Positions 29,746-39,484 of a stretch of 64,000 bases of DNA are shown here, one piece after another. The notes below the pieces were generated by a model. That model had not been told where the DNA came from. It saw only the letters and a list, made by a program, of their open reading frames with translations, and did no database searches. Each line of letters opens with the position of its first letter. Position 1 is the first letter of the stretch. The translations under genes and the position numbers were made by a program. The DNA comes from Sphingobacteriales bacterium (GTDB taxonomy: Bacteria; Bacteroidota; Bacteroidia; Chitinophagales; Chitinophagaceae), in the NCBI GenBank assembly GCA_016708305.1, contig JADJGB010000008.1:992001-1056000 (forward strand). The letters run 5' to 3'.

Positions 29746-30537
29746 CTACAGAACAATGACGGTTTCGAAATACTCATATTTGAGTGCTTCGTTTGAGCGC
29801 GAACTCAATAGGGATAGTTCTTTTGAATATACAAAAATCAAGTTTTTATTGCTGTCGTATTTACGGCTAATTTCACGAATCCTGCTCATTTCTTTGCCAC
29901 CATAAACATCAGATTGGGTGAGCAATCCATTGGTATATTGGTGAATAGTATGATATAAATATTTGTTGTCCGCTGCATAAACCACTTCTTTATTTAATTG
30001 ACCATTTCCATTATACTCATTCAGCGAATAACGGGACAATAAAATTTTGGCATCAAAATATTGAGTTTTAACCAGCCTGTTTTCTTTATCGTAGAAGAAA
30101 TCCAGATGTTCTGTTGTATGAATCTGTGGATATTCAATAATCTCTTTAACCTTTTTGCCGGTCTGGTCATATTCATAAATATTATTCTGGATATTGATGA
30201 AACCAAGTATCTGGTTATTTGTCATTTTCTTTATTCGGGATAATTGGCCATTTTGGTATTCGTACAAGTCATAAGAAATAATATCAACTATTTCGCCATC
30301 CTTATAAAACGGGTGAATCACTTTGCTGATTCTGCCAAAATCATCATATTCATATTCGTCCGTAATAGCAATGGGGTCTTTGGCATTTTCGGAAGGCAAA
30401 AGAAAAATTCTTTTTAATTTGGCATTAGTCAGATAAGTTTCGGTTTCAGGCATTACTGCATGGTCTTTCTTATTGCAACTAAAAAGAGTACTTAGTGCAA
30501 GAGAAAATATTATAAGGTAGCTCCAACTATTTTTCAT
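29746..30537 (-). CDS. lipoprotein with YD/RHS-like repeats
   Basis: A 263-residue predicted lipoprotein (lipobox LFSC). The mature part has repeats with the rhythm of RHS/YD elements (EYEYDDFGRISKVI, YEYDQTGKKVKEI, FFYDKENRLVKTQY, NEYNGNGQLNKEV), predicted to form beta-hairpins. Proteins of this kind are frequent and uncharacterised in Bacteroidota. No toxin tip or other enzymatic domain is present. Single gene with its own short spacers. Confidence 0.7.
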   Translation of the reverse strand: MKNSWSYLIIFSLALSTLFSCNKKDHAVMPETETYLTNAKLKRIFLLPSENAKDPIAITDEYEYDDFGRISKVIHPFYKDGEIVDIISYDLYEYQNGQLSRIKKMTNNQILGFINIQNNIYEYDQTGKKVKEIIEYPQIHTTEHLDFFYDKENRLVKTQYFDAKILLSRYSLNEYNGNGQLNKEVVYAADNKYLYHTIHQYTNGLLTQSDVYGGKEMSRIREISRKYDSNKNLIFVYSKELSLLSSRSNEALKYEYFETVIVL

Positions 30538-30645
30538 TTAGATAGGTTTATGTATGGCAAAGATAAACAAATTGCAGGGAATGATGGCTGAGAAAACAAA
30601 AGATGAATGTTAAAAACAGGGATTTCGTAACTACCAATTTCTGCT

Positions 30646-31548
30646 TTACACATTCTTATCATCCTCTTGTGCATCGGCTACCAATTTTTTTCCGCATTTT
30701 TTGCAAAAAACAGCATCAGCACTATGATTTCCTGAGCCACAGTTGCCACACTTAATATCCATTCGGAGATGTTTGGTTTGCTCCATAAATGAAGCGGACA
30801 TGATACCTGTGGGCACTGCAATGATGGAGTAACCAAGAATCATAATAAATGAAGCAATCATTTTTCCCAAGGCAGTTACAGGCGCTACATCGCCATAACC
30901 TACCGTAGTAATAGTAACGATAGACCAGTAGATACTCTGCGGAATACTGTGGAAGCCGTCATTCTTTTCAAACTCCACCACATACATTAATGAACCTAAA
31001 AAGATGGTGAGCAGCACAACGAAAAAGAGAAATATCAGTATCTTTCTGAAACTACGGATAAAGGTAAACATCAGTATGCGGCTTTCATCCAAAAATTTAA
31101 CCATTTTAAAAATTCGGAAAAGACGCAACAATCTGAATGAGCGGATAACCATCAGCACATGCCATTGTGGATAAATAAACTCGAGGTAGGAGGGCAGGAT
31201 GGCTAACAAGTCCACAATACCATAAAAGCTGGTGGCATACCTTTTTGTGCTTTTTACGCAGTAAAGCCTTAGCAGGTACTCAATGCTAAACAGAAACAGA
31301 AAAAAATAGTCTAATACCCGAAAGATATGGCCGTATTTAAACCCTATAGAAGGAACACTTTCCAGCATTAGCAACCCGATGTTTTGGATAATGGCGATGG
31401 AAAGCAACACATCAAAGAGCTTTCCAAGCGGTGTGGAAGATTGAAAAATGGTGATATACAACCATTCTCTCAAGGTGCCTTTTTCATCAGGTTTATTGTT
31501 GTTTTGAATGACATCAACTTTATCCGGTAATAATCTGAACAAAGACAT
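30646..31548 (-). CDS. voltage-gated K+ channel with C-terminal zinc ribbon
   Basis: Six-helix potassium channel (300 residues) of the inner membrane. The voltage sensor S4 carries regular Arg (RSFRLLRLFRIFK), and the selectivity filter is TTVGYGD between S5 and S6. After S6 comes a short cytoplasmic tail with a zinc-ribbon pattern: CGNCGSG, about 14 residues, then CKKCGKK. A zinc ribbon on a Kv-like channel is known from some bacterial annotations but its role is unclear; it may bind metal or partner proteins. Monocistronic by appearance. Confidence 0.9.
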   Translation of the reverse strand: MSLFRLLPDKVDVIQNNNKPDEKGTLREWLYITIFQSSTPLGKLFDVLLSIAIIQNIGLLMLESVPSIGFKYGHIFRVLDYFFLFLFSIEYLLRLYCVKSTKRYATSFYGIVDLLAILPSYLEFIYPQWHVLMVIRSFRLLRLFRIFKMVKFLDESRILMFTFIRSFRKILIFLFFVVLLTIFLGSLMYVVEFEKNDGFHSIPQSIYWSIVTITTVGYGDVAPVTALGKMIASFIMILGYSIIAVPTGIMSASFMEQTKHLRMDIKCGNCGSGNHSADAVFCKKCGKKLVADAQEDDKNV

Positions 31549-31810
31549 TGCTAATCAACTTTGAATGGGGAAACGAATATTTGCCATAAAAGTAAAAGAA
31601 AAATATGATACAAGCTAAATGGTCTTTTTTTTAAGAAGAAAACTCTGGTACTTTTTATAAAAAATATTTTGGAACAGTACCACAAATAAATTTTGAAAAT
31701 TAACCAACCCTATATTCAGGATAAACGTCAAATATGAAAATGATTGTTTTTTAACAATTTCTGTTATTATTACCGGGCAATCGTTATTAAGACGCTGAAA
31801 ATCGATAATA

Positions 31811-31847
31811 CGCCTCACCCCGACCCTCTCCTCGCGGAGAGGGAGTA
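31811..31847. repeat. dispersed palindromic repeat, copy 2
   Basis: CGCCTCACCCCGACCCTCTC followed by CTCGCGGAGAGGGAGTA; 33 of 37 bases agree with copy 1 at 8480-8516. It lies in the gap between the divergent K+ channel and M28 genes (31549-31981), where no gene is supported. Confidence 0.75.
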
Positions 31848-31981
31848 AGACCTTGCGCAGGCAAAGATTTTAGAAGATTTGAAAAATATTAATTGGGAGG
31901 TAATGCTTTTTTATTCTTGTTATCAAACGGTTATTTGATAAGCGGTTGTTTTTAAATTATTTATTCCTTTATTTTTACGGC

Positions 31982-33520
31982 ATGAGATATCAATTTTTAC
32001 TTTTTATCGGTCTGTTTGTTGGCACATTCTTAAATGCCCAAAAAATATCAGACCCATCTATATTTACAAAGATCATTACGGCAAGAAGTCTTCAAACGCA
32101 TTTGAATATAATTGCAGGCGACGAAATGGAAGGACGCGATACGCCTTCGCCCGGTTTGGAAAAGGCAGCCGACTACATTATCGAACAGTTTAAAAAAGCC
32201 GGTGTATTGCCCGGAAATAATGGCAGCTACAGGCAGACCTTTAGTTTGGGAAAAGATTCAGTAACAGGGATGAGCCTTAAAATAGATGATGCTAACTTTT
32301 CGGCTTATGACGATTTTGCACCCGCTATGTTTATGCCGCCACAGGTAGATTTGCATTTTTCGGAATACATTTTTGTAGGTTATGGCATTGTGGACGAAAA
32401 ACAAAATGATTATGCAGGCGTTGATGTAAAAGGCAAGTTGGTTATTTTCTTAAATGGCGAGCCACAGGGTTATAAATCTGCTCAGACGGGCAGAAACGCT
32501 CCGGCGTCTTTGTTTAATAAAATCAAAAAGGCGATGGAGAAAGGAGCGGCTGCCATATTGATTATCAGAGAAGATTTGCCTTCGCGATTAAGTAACTTTA
32601 GCCGCTACCAAATGATTTCGGATGGAGCTGCGAACAACAGGTTTGCGATGACAGTACCCACTTTTTATATTAATGAAAACGTGGTTCGCAGGGTGAGCGG
32701 GTATGATTTATCAACCGTAAAAAATGCTATTGGTACAGAAGTTTCGATACCAATGGTTGAGCAGGCTGATATTTCGTTAAGTTATAAAACCGATGTGAGT
32801 AAAAAAGAGGTGTCAAACGTGATAGGAATAGTGGAAGGCTCCGATAAAAAGGATGAATACGTAATTATTACTGCTCATTATGACCATGTGGGTAAAGATC
32901 TGGACGGGAAAATTTATTATGGCGCGGATGACGATGGGTCGGGTACCGTGTCTGTTATGGAGATGGCAAATGCTTTTGCAAAAGCAAAAAAGGCAGGAAA
33001 AGGCCCCAGACGTACTGTGATATTTATGACGGTATGTGGTGAAGAAAAAGGATTGTGGGGCTCAGAATATTATTCCTCAAACCCTGTGTATCCTTTGGAT
33101 AAAACATCGGCCGATTTAAATATTGATATGATTGGCCGGATTGGCGATGAGTATATAAAAAGTAAAGATTCGGCAAACTATGTGTATGTAATTGGTGATG
33201 ACAGGTTGAGTACCGATTTGGCCCCCATTCTGAATGATGCGAATAATAGATACCTCCGTTTGAAATTAGACAGAAAGTATAATGATCCAAATGATCACGA
33301 GCGTTTTTATTACCGTAGCGACCATTATAATTTTGCCAAAAAGGGTGTGCCGGTTATTTTCTTCTTCAATGGTGTGCATCCCGATTATCACAAGCCAACC
33401 GACACCGTTGATAAAATTAATTTTGAACTGATGGCAAAAAGAGCGCAATTGGTGTTTAATACCGCTTGGGAAATAGCCAATAGGAACGAAATGCTGAAAA
33501 GGGATTTGAAACTTCAGTAG
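31982..33520 (+). CDS. secreted M28 aminopeptidase with PA domain
   Basis: Zinc aminopeptidase of family M28 (512 residues). The start is ATG 31982, giving the signal peptide MRYQFLLFIGLFVGTFLNAQ. A PA (protease-associated) insert lies at about residues 120-235. Metal-ligand motifs are TAHYDHVG, GADDDGSG, CGEEKGLWGS, NIDMIGR and HPDYHKPTDT, all present. It would remove N-terminal amino acids from peptides in the periplasm or outside. Its paralogue follows at 33645, so the pair arose by duplication. A terminator is found right after. Confidence 0.92.
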   Translation: MRYQFLLFIGLFVGTFLNAQKISDPSIFTKIITARSLQTHLNIIAGDEMEGRDTPSPGLEKAADYIIEQFKKAGVLPGNNGSYRQTFSLGKDSVTGMSLKIDDANFSAYDDFAPAMFMPPQVDLHFSEYIFVGYGIVDEKQNDYAGVDVKGKLVIFLNGEPQGYKSAQTGRNAPASLFNKIKKAMEKGAAAILIIREDLPSRLSNFSRYQMISDGAANNRFAMTVPTFYINENVVRRVSGYDLSTVKNAIGTEVSIPMVEQADISLSYKTDVSKKEVSNVIGIVEGSDKKDEYVIITAHYDHVGKDLDGKIYYGADDDGSGTVSVMEMANAFAKAKKAGKGPRRTVIFMTVCGEEKGLWGSEYYSSNPVYPLDKTSADLNIDMIGRIGDEYIKSKDSANYVYVIGDDRLSTDLAPILNDANNRYLRLKLDRKYNDPNDHERFYYRSDHYNFAKKGVPVIFFFNGVHPDYHKPTDTVDKINFELMAKRAQLVFNTAWEIANRNEMLKRDLKLQ

Positions 33521-33543
33521 CGTAAAGTTTTTTTTAGAATTTT

Positions 33544-33580
33544 GGGCCATTAAAATTGATTTTTGAATGGCCCTTTATTT
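33544..33580 (+). terminator. terminator of the first M28 gene
   Basis: GGGCCATT/AATGGCCC stem with additional AAA/TTT pairs, followed by T-rich sequence, 23 bases after the stop. Confidence 0.75.
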
Positions 33581-33644
33581 TTTCAGACTTTACTATCTTT
33601 AGTAAATTAATCAACAGGTATCTTTACAAAGAATATTGAGCAAT

Positions 33645-34789
33645 ATGAAGAAATTATATTATCTGCCCTTTTTGATACTGATTTTGATAGTGTCCTGTAA
33701 AAAATCGCCAAAAATAGAAAAAAGGATTACGGTTTCCGATGCTGCCAAAACCATCACAGTGGCTGATCTGCAAAGGCATCTTACCATTATTGCCGGCACC
33801 GATATGGAAGGCAGGAATACACCCTCGCTCGGGCTGGAAAAAGCAGCCGATTACATTATTGCCGTTTTTCAAGGATTCGGACTACTGCCGGGAAACAAAG
33901 GCAGCTTTCGCCAAAACTATTCCACTTTAACACCTTTTGCTGATATGATACCGGTAATATTGAATATGAATACCACTTCAGCCACCAATAACAGTTATAA
34001 TCAGTTTTTATATCATACCGATTTAAATGGTATAGCGCAACCCCGTAATCAGGCGTTAATTATAAATGCGCCACAAGATTCTGCATCGAATATAATAGGC
34101 ATAATAGAAGGTGCCGATAAAAAGAACGAATATGTGATAGTGAGTGCGCACTATGACCATGCAGGTAAGACAGCACAGGGTATGGTTAATTATGGCGCCG
34201 ATGATAATGGATCGGGTACGGTATGTATGATGGAGGTGGCCGAGGCTTTTGCGTTTGCCAAAAAAAATGGTCTTGCACCCAGAAGGTCGGTAATATTTTT
34301 GGCGGTTAGTGGAGAGGAAAAAGGGTTGTGGGGTTCGGCTTATTATAGCAATCATTCGCTGTTTCCACTCGAAAATACATCTGCTGCTATAAATATGGAT
34401 ATGATTGGCAGAATTGGCGACGAATATCTGAATGATAAAGATTCGGTAAATTATGTGTATGTAATCGGCGATAACAAAATTTCTACCGAAATATCCGGTA
34501 TCATTGACAATGCCAACAAATACCTTAACCTGAAATTGGATAAAAAATACAATGATCCGAATGATCCTTTACGTATTTTTTATCGTAGCGATCAGTACAG
34601 CTTTGCAAAAAGGGAGTTCCTGTAGCTTTCTTTTTCAGTGGTTTGCATCCCGATTATCATACGCCGGCAGATACAGTTGATAAAATTGCATTTGGCATAA
34701 TGGCCAAAAGGGCGCAATTGGTTTTTTATACCGTTTGGGATATTGCCAACAGAGAAGGGATGCTCAAAAGAGACATCCCTGGATTATAG
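33645..34789 (+). pseudogene. M28 peptidase lipoprotein without PA domain, one frameshift
   Basis: Paralogue of the preceding gene, anchored as a lipoprotein (lipobox IVSC, then KKSPK). The PA insert is missing, so the peptidase core follows the N-terminal segment directly. Motifs are SAHYDHAG, GADDNGSG, SGEEKGLWGS, NMDMIGR. The frame breaks at the A5 run 34607-34611; six A gives FAKKGVPVAFFF and leads to the last ligand motif HPDYHTPADT and a stop at 34789. Repaired length is about 380 residues. It ends two bases from the stop of the convergent recO. Confidence 0.85.
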
Positions 34790-34791
34790 GT

Positions 34792-35549
34792 TCATCGTAA
34801 TATCTCCCGAAGCACAGGCAACGTTTTCATTTTTGTAAAATCTTGAATATGAAGCATATAATAAGTTTCGAGACCTTCCAATATTTTATACCTGGCGGCT
34901 GCATTTGATTGAATCTCCTCTAATTCATCAGGTTGTCTTACCAAAAGAATTTGAGCGAGAACTGAGGCAAACTTTCTTTCAAGATAATAGCCATGATTAG
35001 GCAAAACATCTGTGAAGAAGCCTTCCTGCATATCAAAAAGAAGGTTTTCGCTTTCCAGAATTCTATTGTTTTTGTTTTGAGGATTCAGACCAAAAAATGA
35101 TGAGAGATGCGCTGCAAAAAATAGGGGGTAATTTGCCAGCACCTTGTCATTGCAATAGTTAAGATGAAAAAAAGCATCTTCAACAAAATGATACAAGTCG
35201 CTGTTGGTTTCGGGTTGTTTGAGGCATTTGGATAAAAGTTCTACCATAAATAAGGCCACACCGTTTTTGACTACATCTGTAAAATGTTTTCATTCAACCT
35301 TGCCCATTTGTATTCATTTATTCTGTTAAGTTGCTTAAATTCGTTGTAATACACCACCAAATCCAAAATAGCGGCAGGTTGAAAAAACATGGATCTTCCC
35401 GAATTTTTTCTGCCTGCAGTCCTCACACCGTTGATGAGATAGGATTGCAGGCCAAAGACCTCGGTATAAATACTTACAATTAAGCTGGTTTCACCGTATT
35501 TTACAGATCGCAATACAATCCCTTTGGTTTTATGCAGTTTATCGGCCAA
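34792..35549 (-). pseudogene. recO: DNA repair protein RecO, one frameshift
   Basis: RecO acts with RecF and RecR to load RecA onto gapped DNA. The N-terminal OB-fold part shows KTKGIVLRSVKYGETSLIV and VFGLQSYLINGVR; the C-terminal helical part (from about 35270 downward) matches the RecO C-domain with FFAAHLSSFFGLNP and LFDMQEGFF. The frame breaks at the A4 run 35281-35284; five restores NIFTDVVKNGVALFM. Total length is about 252 residues, normal for the family. RecO is usually kept intact, so this break is a strong hint of a sequence error. Confidence 0.88.
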
Positions 35550-35676
35550 ATTTTTTTATAATAGAATATGAATTTGCAAAATTGAGTATAAAATTACTAT
35601 CTGTGTCAAGTTTTCGTTCTCAAACCCTGAAATTTTACGTTTCTTTGCAAATTCTTGCAGTGTAAATTTAACTAAT

Positions 35677-38049
35677 ATGTGGCGACAACTGGGAAAATTC
35701 ATTCTCCGATACAGATTTATTTTACTAATCCTATTGTTGGCAGCCACCGCCCTGTTTGGTTATTGGGCATCAAAGGTTACACTGGGGTACGAATTTACGA
35801 AAGCAATTCCAACCAACCACCCTGTAAATATTGAGTATAAAGCATTTAAGAAAAAATACGGCAAAGACGGCAATATGCTGGTGATTGGCATACAAACCGA
35901 CAGTTTCTTTAGCCAAAAACTGTTTAATGACTATGCCGGATTGCAAAAAGAACTGAAAAAAGTGAATGGGGTGGAGGATATAATCAGCATTCCCAACTCG
36001 GTCAATCTCGTGAAAGACATTGAAACCGAGAAACTTAAGGTAAAGAAAATTTTTGGAGAGCATCAGCTGAGTCAGGCGACAATTGACAGCGGCGCAGCCG
36101 AATTTTTGAACCTTCCGTTTTATAAAGGATTGATTTACAACCCACAAACCAAAGCCTATTTGATGGGGCTTACTATGAACAAAGAGGTGATTAACTCGGC
36201 TAAAAGGGAAAATGCCATCAATGCCATAAAAAAACTGACCGATGAGTTTTCCGGAAACAATCACATAGAAGTAAAACTGAGCGGATTGCCCTATATCAGA
36301 ACCGTTTTAGCGGCAAGAATAGCGCAGGAAATGAAATTCTTTCTGGTGGCCTCCATACTTTTATCAGCTTTTATTCTGCTTTTGTTTTTCCGATCGGTAA
36401 GTTCCATGTTGTTGTCTTTGAGTGTGGTATTAATAGGCGTGGTGTTTAGCTTAGGAACCATGCATCTGTTCGGATATAATATTACATTGCTCACCGCCCT
36501 TATTCCGCCATTGATTGTAGTGATTGGGATTCCCAACTGCATTTATTTTTTGAATAAATACCATACGGTTTGGCATGGCATCACCAAAAACAGGTTTAAC
36601 CTGCCCAAGGGAAAATCGTTTAACAGCGAAAAGAAAAAACGAAAAGCTATTGTGGATATGGTGACACAGATGGGGATTGTAACGCTTTTTTGCAATGTGG
36701 CTGCAGCAATTGGTTTTGCAGTTTTTGCGCTCACCAAGAGTGAAATTTTGCAGGAGTTTGGCGTAGTAGCCGGTATCAATATTATGCTGCTTTTCTTTAT
36801 CTCGGCGGTTTTGATTCCCATTATCCTGAGTTTTTTGCCGCCTCCAAAGGACAGGCACACTAAATATTTATATAATCCCAGATTGAACCGTTGGCTCAAC
36901 CGACTGGAGCGCTGGTCATTGCAAAACCGTAAATGGGTGTATGTGATTTCTACAGTGGTTGTCATTATGGCTGTTGCTGGCATTTTCAGGCTCAAGAGCA
37001 ATGCTTTTATGGTGGACGATGTACCCAAAACCGATAAAATATATACCGACCTGAAATTTTTTGAACAGAATTTTAAGGGCATTATGCCATTGGAAATAAC
37101 GGTGGACACCAAAAAGAAATATGGCATAACCCGCAATTTTGAAAATATTTCAAGGTTAGATTCCTTAACGCAATATCTTGAAGAACAGTCTGTTGTGGCC
37201 AAACCATTGAGTTTGGTAGAAGGCCTCAAATTCGCAAAACAGGCTTTTTATGAAGGCGACAGTATCAACTATTCCATGCCTTCCGAGTTTGACCTGCCGG
37301 GGCTGGCACAGTACCTGAACATGAAAACAGATGGCGAACCGGATGCCAAAGGAAATTCTTACACCAAGCTCGTTTCTACTTTTATGGACAGCGCCCGCCG
37401 CGAAGCAAGAATAAGTGTGAATATGGCAGACATTGGCACGCGAAACCTGCCTGCATTATTGTCGGGCATACAACACAGGGCAGATGAACTTTTTCCGAAG
37501 GATAAATATGATGTGAGGCTCACCGGCAGCAGTATAGCCTTTCTGGAAGGCAGTAAGTTTATTATTCATGGTCTCAAAGAAAGTATTTTCTGGGCATTTT
37601 TGCTTATTGCGCTGTGTATGTTTTATTTGTTCAGGTCGTTCAGGATATTGTTTTGCTCACTCATTCCCAATGTTATTCCGCTTGTGTTTACTGCCGGATT
37701 GATGGGCTGGGCGGGAGTGCCTTTGAAGCCCAGTACGGTGCTTATTTTTAGTGTGGCGCTTGGTATTGCCATTGATATCACCATCCGTTTTTTGGTAAAC
37801 TATAAACAAGAGCTGAAATTTCATGAGAATAATGTTCAGGCTACTGTTATTCAAACCATCCACAGCACCGGCATCAGCATTATTTATACTTCAATGGTAC
37901 TCATTGTTGGCTTTATTATCTTTAGTTTCAGCGGTTTTGGAGGCACTCAGGCCTTGGGTTGGTTAACCTCTGTAACATTAGTGGTAGCTACCTTTACCAA
38001 TCTTATTTTACTTCCTGCGCTTTTGATTAGTTTTTCTCAAAGGAAGTAG
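35677..38049 (+). CDS. RND-superfamily (MMPL/SSD) exporter
   Basis: Inner-membrane transporter of 790 residues with the RND layout: one helix, a large periplasmic loop, five helices, then the same again. The first helix is FILLILLLAATALFGYW; helices 2-6 form a sterol-sensing/MMPL-type bundle (GVVFSLGTMHLFGYNITLLTALIPP), and the second bundle has ALGIAIDITIRFLVNYK. MMPL-like proteins of this size export lipids or hydrophobic compounds; the substrate here is unknown. No partner gene (periplasmic adaptor or outer-membrane channel) adjoins it. Divergent from recO. Confidence 0.88.
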   Translation: MWRQLGKFILRYRFILLILLLAATALFGYWASKVTLGYEFTKAIPTNHPVNIEYKAFKKKYGKDGNMLVIGIQTDSFFSQKLFNDYAGLQKELKKVNGVEDIISIPNSVNLVKDIETEKLKVKKIFGEHQLSQATIDSGAAEFLNLPFYKGLIYNPQTKAYLMGLTMNKEVINSAKRENAINAIKKLTDEFSGNNHIEVKLSGLPYIRTVLAARIAQEMKFFLVASILLSAFILLLFFRSVSSMLLSLSVVLIGVVFSLGTMHLFGYNITLLTALIPPLIVVIGIPNCIYFLNKYHTVWHGITKNRFNLPKGKSFNSEKKKRKAIVDMVTQMGIVTLFCNVAAAIGFAVFALTKSEILQEFGVVAGINIMLLFFISAVLIPIILSFLPPPKDRHTKYLYNPRLNRWLNRLERWSLQNRKWVYVISTVVVIMAVAGIFRLKSNAFMVDDVPKTDKIYTDLKFFEQNFKGIMPLEITVDTKKKYGITRNFENISRLDSLTQYLEEQSVVAKPLSLVEGLKFAKQAFYEGDSINYSMPSEFDLPGLAQYLNMKTDGEPDAKGNSYTKLVSTFMDSARREARISVNMADIGTRNLPALLSGIQHRADELFPKDKYDVRLTGSSIAFLEGSKFIIHGLKESIFWAFLLIALCMFYLFRSFRILFCSLIPNVIPLVFTAGLMGWAGVPLKPSTVLIFSVALGIAIDITIRFLVNYKQELKFHENNVQATVIQTIHSTGISIIYTSMVLIVGFIIFSFSGFGGTQALGWLTSVTLVVATFTNLILLPALLISFSQRK

Positions 38050-38093
38050 GTGAATTGGTGAAATTATTTCAAAATTTGAACTAAAATCATAAA

Positions 38094-39369
38094 GGGTGTA
38101 TTTCAAATTTTCGGTAACCTAAGCCGCCTCTCTAAAGAAATCCTCCTTTACTAACTCAACGATTTTAGACCACCTGTTATTTTTTTTAGTCACTCTGAGA
38201 TTCAACATATTTTGAGCGCCTCTGCGACTCCATCTCTGTCCAGACTGTTTCATTCTTTTTTGTACGACGGTTCTGTGAGGTGATTCAATGGCGCCGGAAC
38301 CGATTATACCTGCTCCAATTTTCTTATACTGCGGATAGTTCATTCTTGTTTTGTTAGATTCGTAGTAGTCTATTAACTGCCTGGCTTCCTGACTTATTTG
38401 AGGTGAGCCATTTAATTCATCTATTATTTTTGTACTTCTCCGTTCAACAGTAATTCTAATCGCTTGTCTAACCACTGCTTCCTCTGAGCATCATCTTTAA
38501 TCGTGGCTTTGGCATAATCATGTAGGTGTTCACTGGCATGATAATAATCCAATACTGATATCGCATCCGGATAGGCATCTGCTATCCAGTTTTTTATCCA
38601 TAGCGCACCGTCTGATATGAAAACAATACGTTGCTTATTTTGACTGTAATAATCTAATGGCTTTTCCATCTCCGCTGTAAACTTCTTATGGTCACTTAGA
38701 TAGGCCAAATACTGGGAATTGCTTATCCAGCCTGGTTTATCGCCTGCATGGATACAGGATGAACTTTTGAAAATCCTTCCAACTTTTACTTCCTTCCATC
38801 CCTCCTCCTGGTGAATATCATGGAGCCGTCGGCCATGCCGTAAATCACCTCCTCCTTTTTACATGGGGTTAATACTATCTCCTCCGATATCGTTTTACCA
38901 ACTTCTTCTCCATATACATTGGCTACCCGCCAAACCTGCGATACGCTTACTTTTTATATCAATATATTTTTCCAGTACTTCATTGCAGTTCTCATAACTA
39001 TCCAATTGGGCTGAATAAACCATCAACTCCTGAAGTCTGGGTGAAATCTGAAATCCATTCTTACCCTTACTAAAGGGATGATTGTTATTTATGGTTACCG
39101 GACCCGAGAGTCGTGAGGTTTTTTTTTTCGCTTATCTTGGCTGAGGTTTCCAATATTCTTTTCCAGAACTTCTCGGCCGAGACTATTCCAGATTTTGACA
39201 AACTCAGTTTCATAATCATAAAAATCGGTAATTAAATTAAGACGCTTTAATTCATCGTAACGCTTTTCAGCGGCTTCTAAATATTCTTGCTTGGTCATGA
39301 TTAATGGGTTTTAATTATTAAAATTAAACATTATAACCATTTTGTACCGCGAAAATTTGAAATGCACCC
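38094..39369. mobile_element. complete ISKra4-like insertion sequence
   Basis: A 1276-bp IS with terminal inverted repeats GGGTGTATTTCAAATTTTCG (left; right copy differs at one base, 19 of 20) and a perfect 9-bp target duplication AATCATAAA (38085-38093, 39370-39378). It has one transposase gene on the minus strand. The ends and duplication are intact, which points to a recent insertion between the exporter gene and the SusC gene. Confidence 0.92.
38119..39298 (-). pseudogene. ISKra4-family transposase, four homopolymer frameshifts
   Basis: DDE transposase of the ISKra4 type. Recognisable blocks are YGMADGSMIFT, VFISDGALWIKNWI, SVLDYYHASEHLHDY and the C-terminal IGSGAIESPHRTVVQKRMKQ with GQRWSRRGAQNMLNLRV. 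Breaks occur at the T10 run 39119-39128, at an A run near 38955, at a GG near 38810 and at an A run near 38430. Repairing each by one base gives one continuous protein of about 390 residues. Confidence 0.85.
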
Positions 39370-39484
39370 AATCATAAATAGTTTAGAAGTTTTCAATTTT
39401 GCGCAAACGGTTGTTCGGTTTTAACATAATTTTTGTATTCTTGCATTCTGTTAAAATAGATTATTTAACCTAATAAAAAATTTA

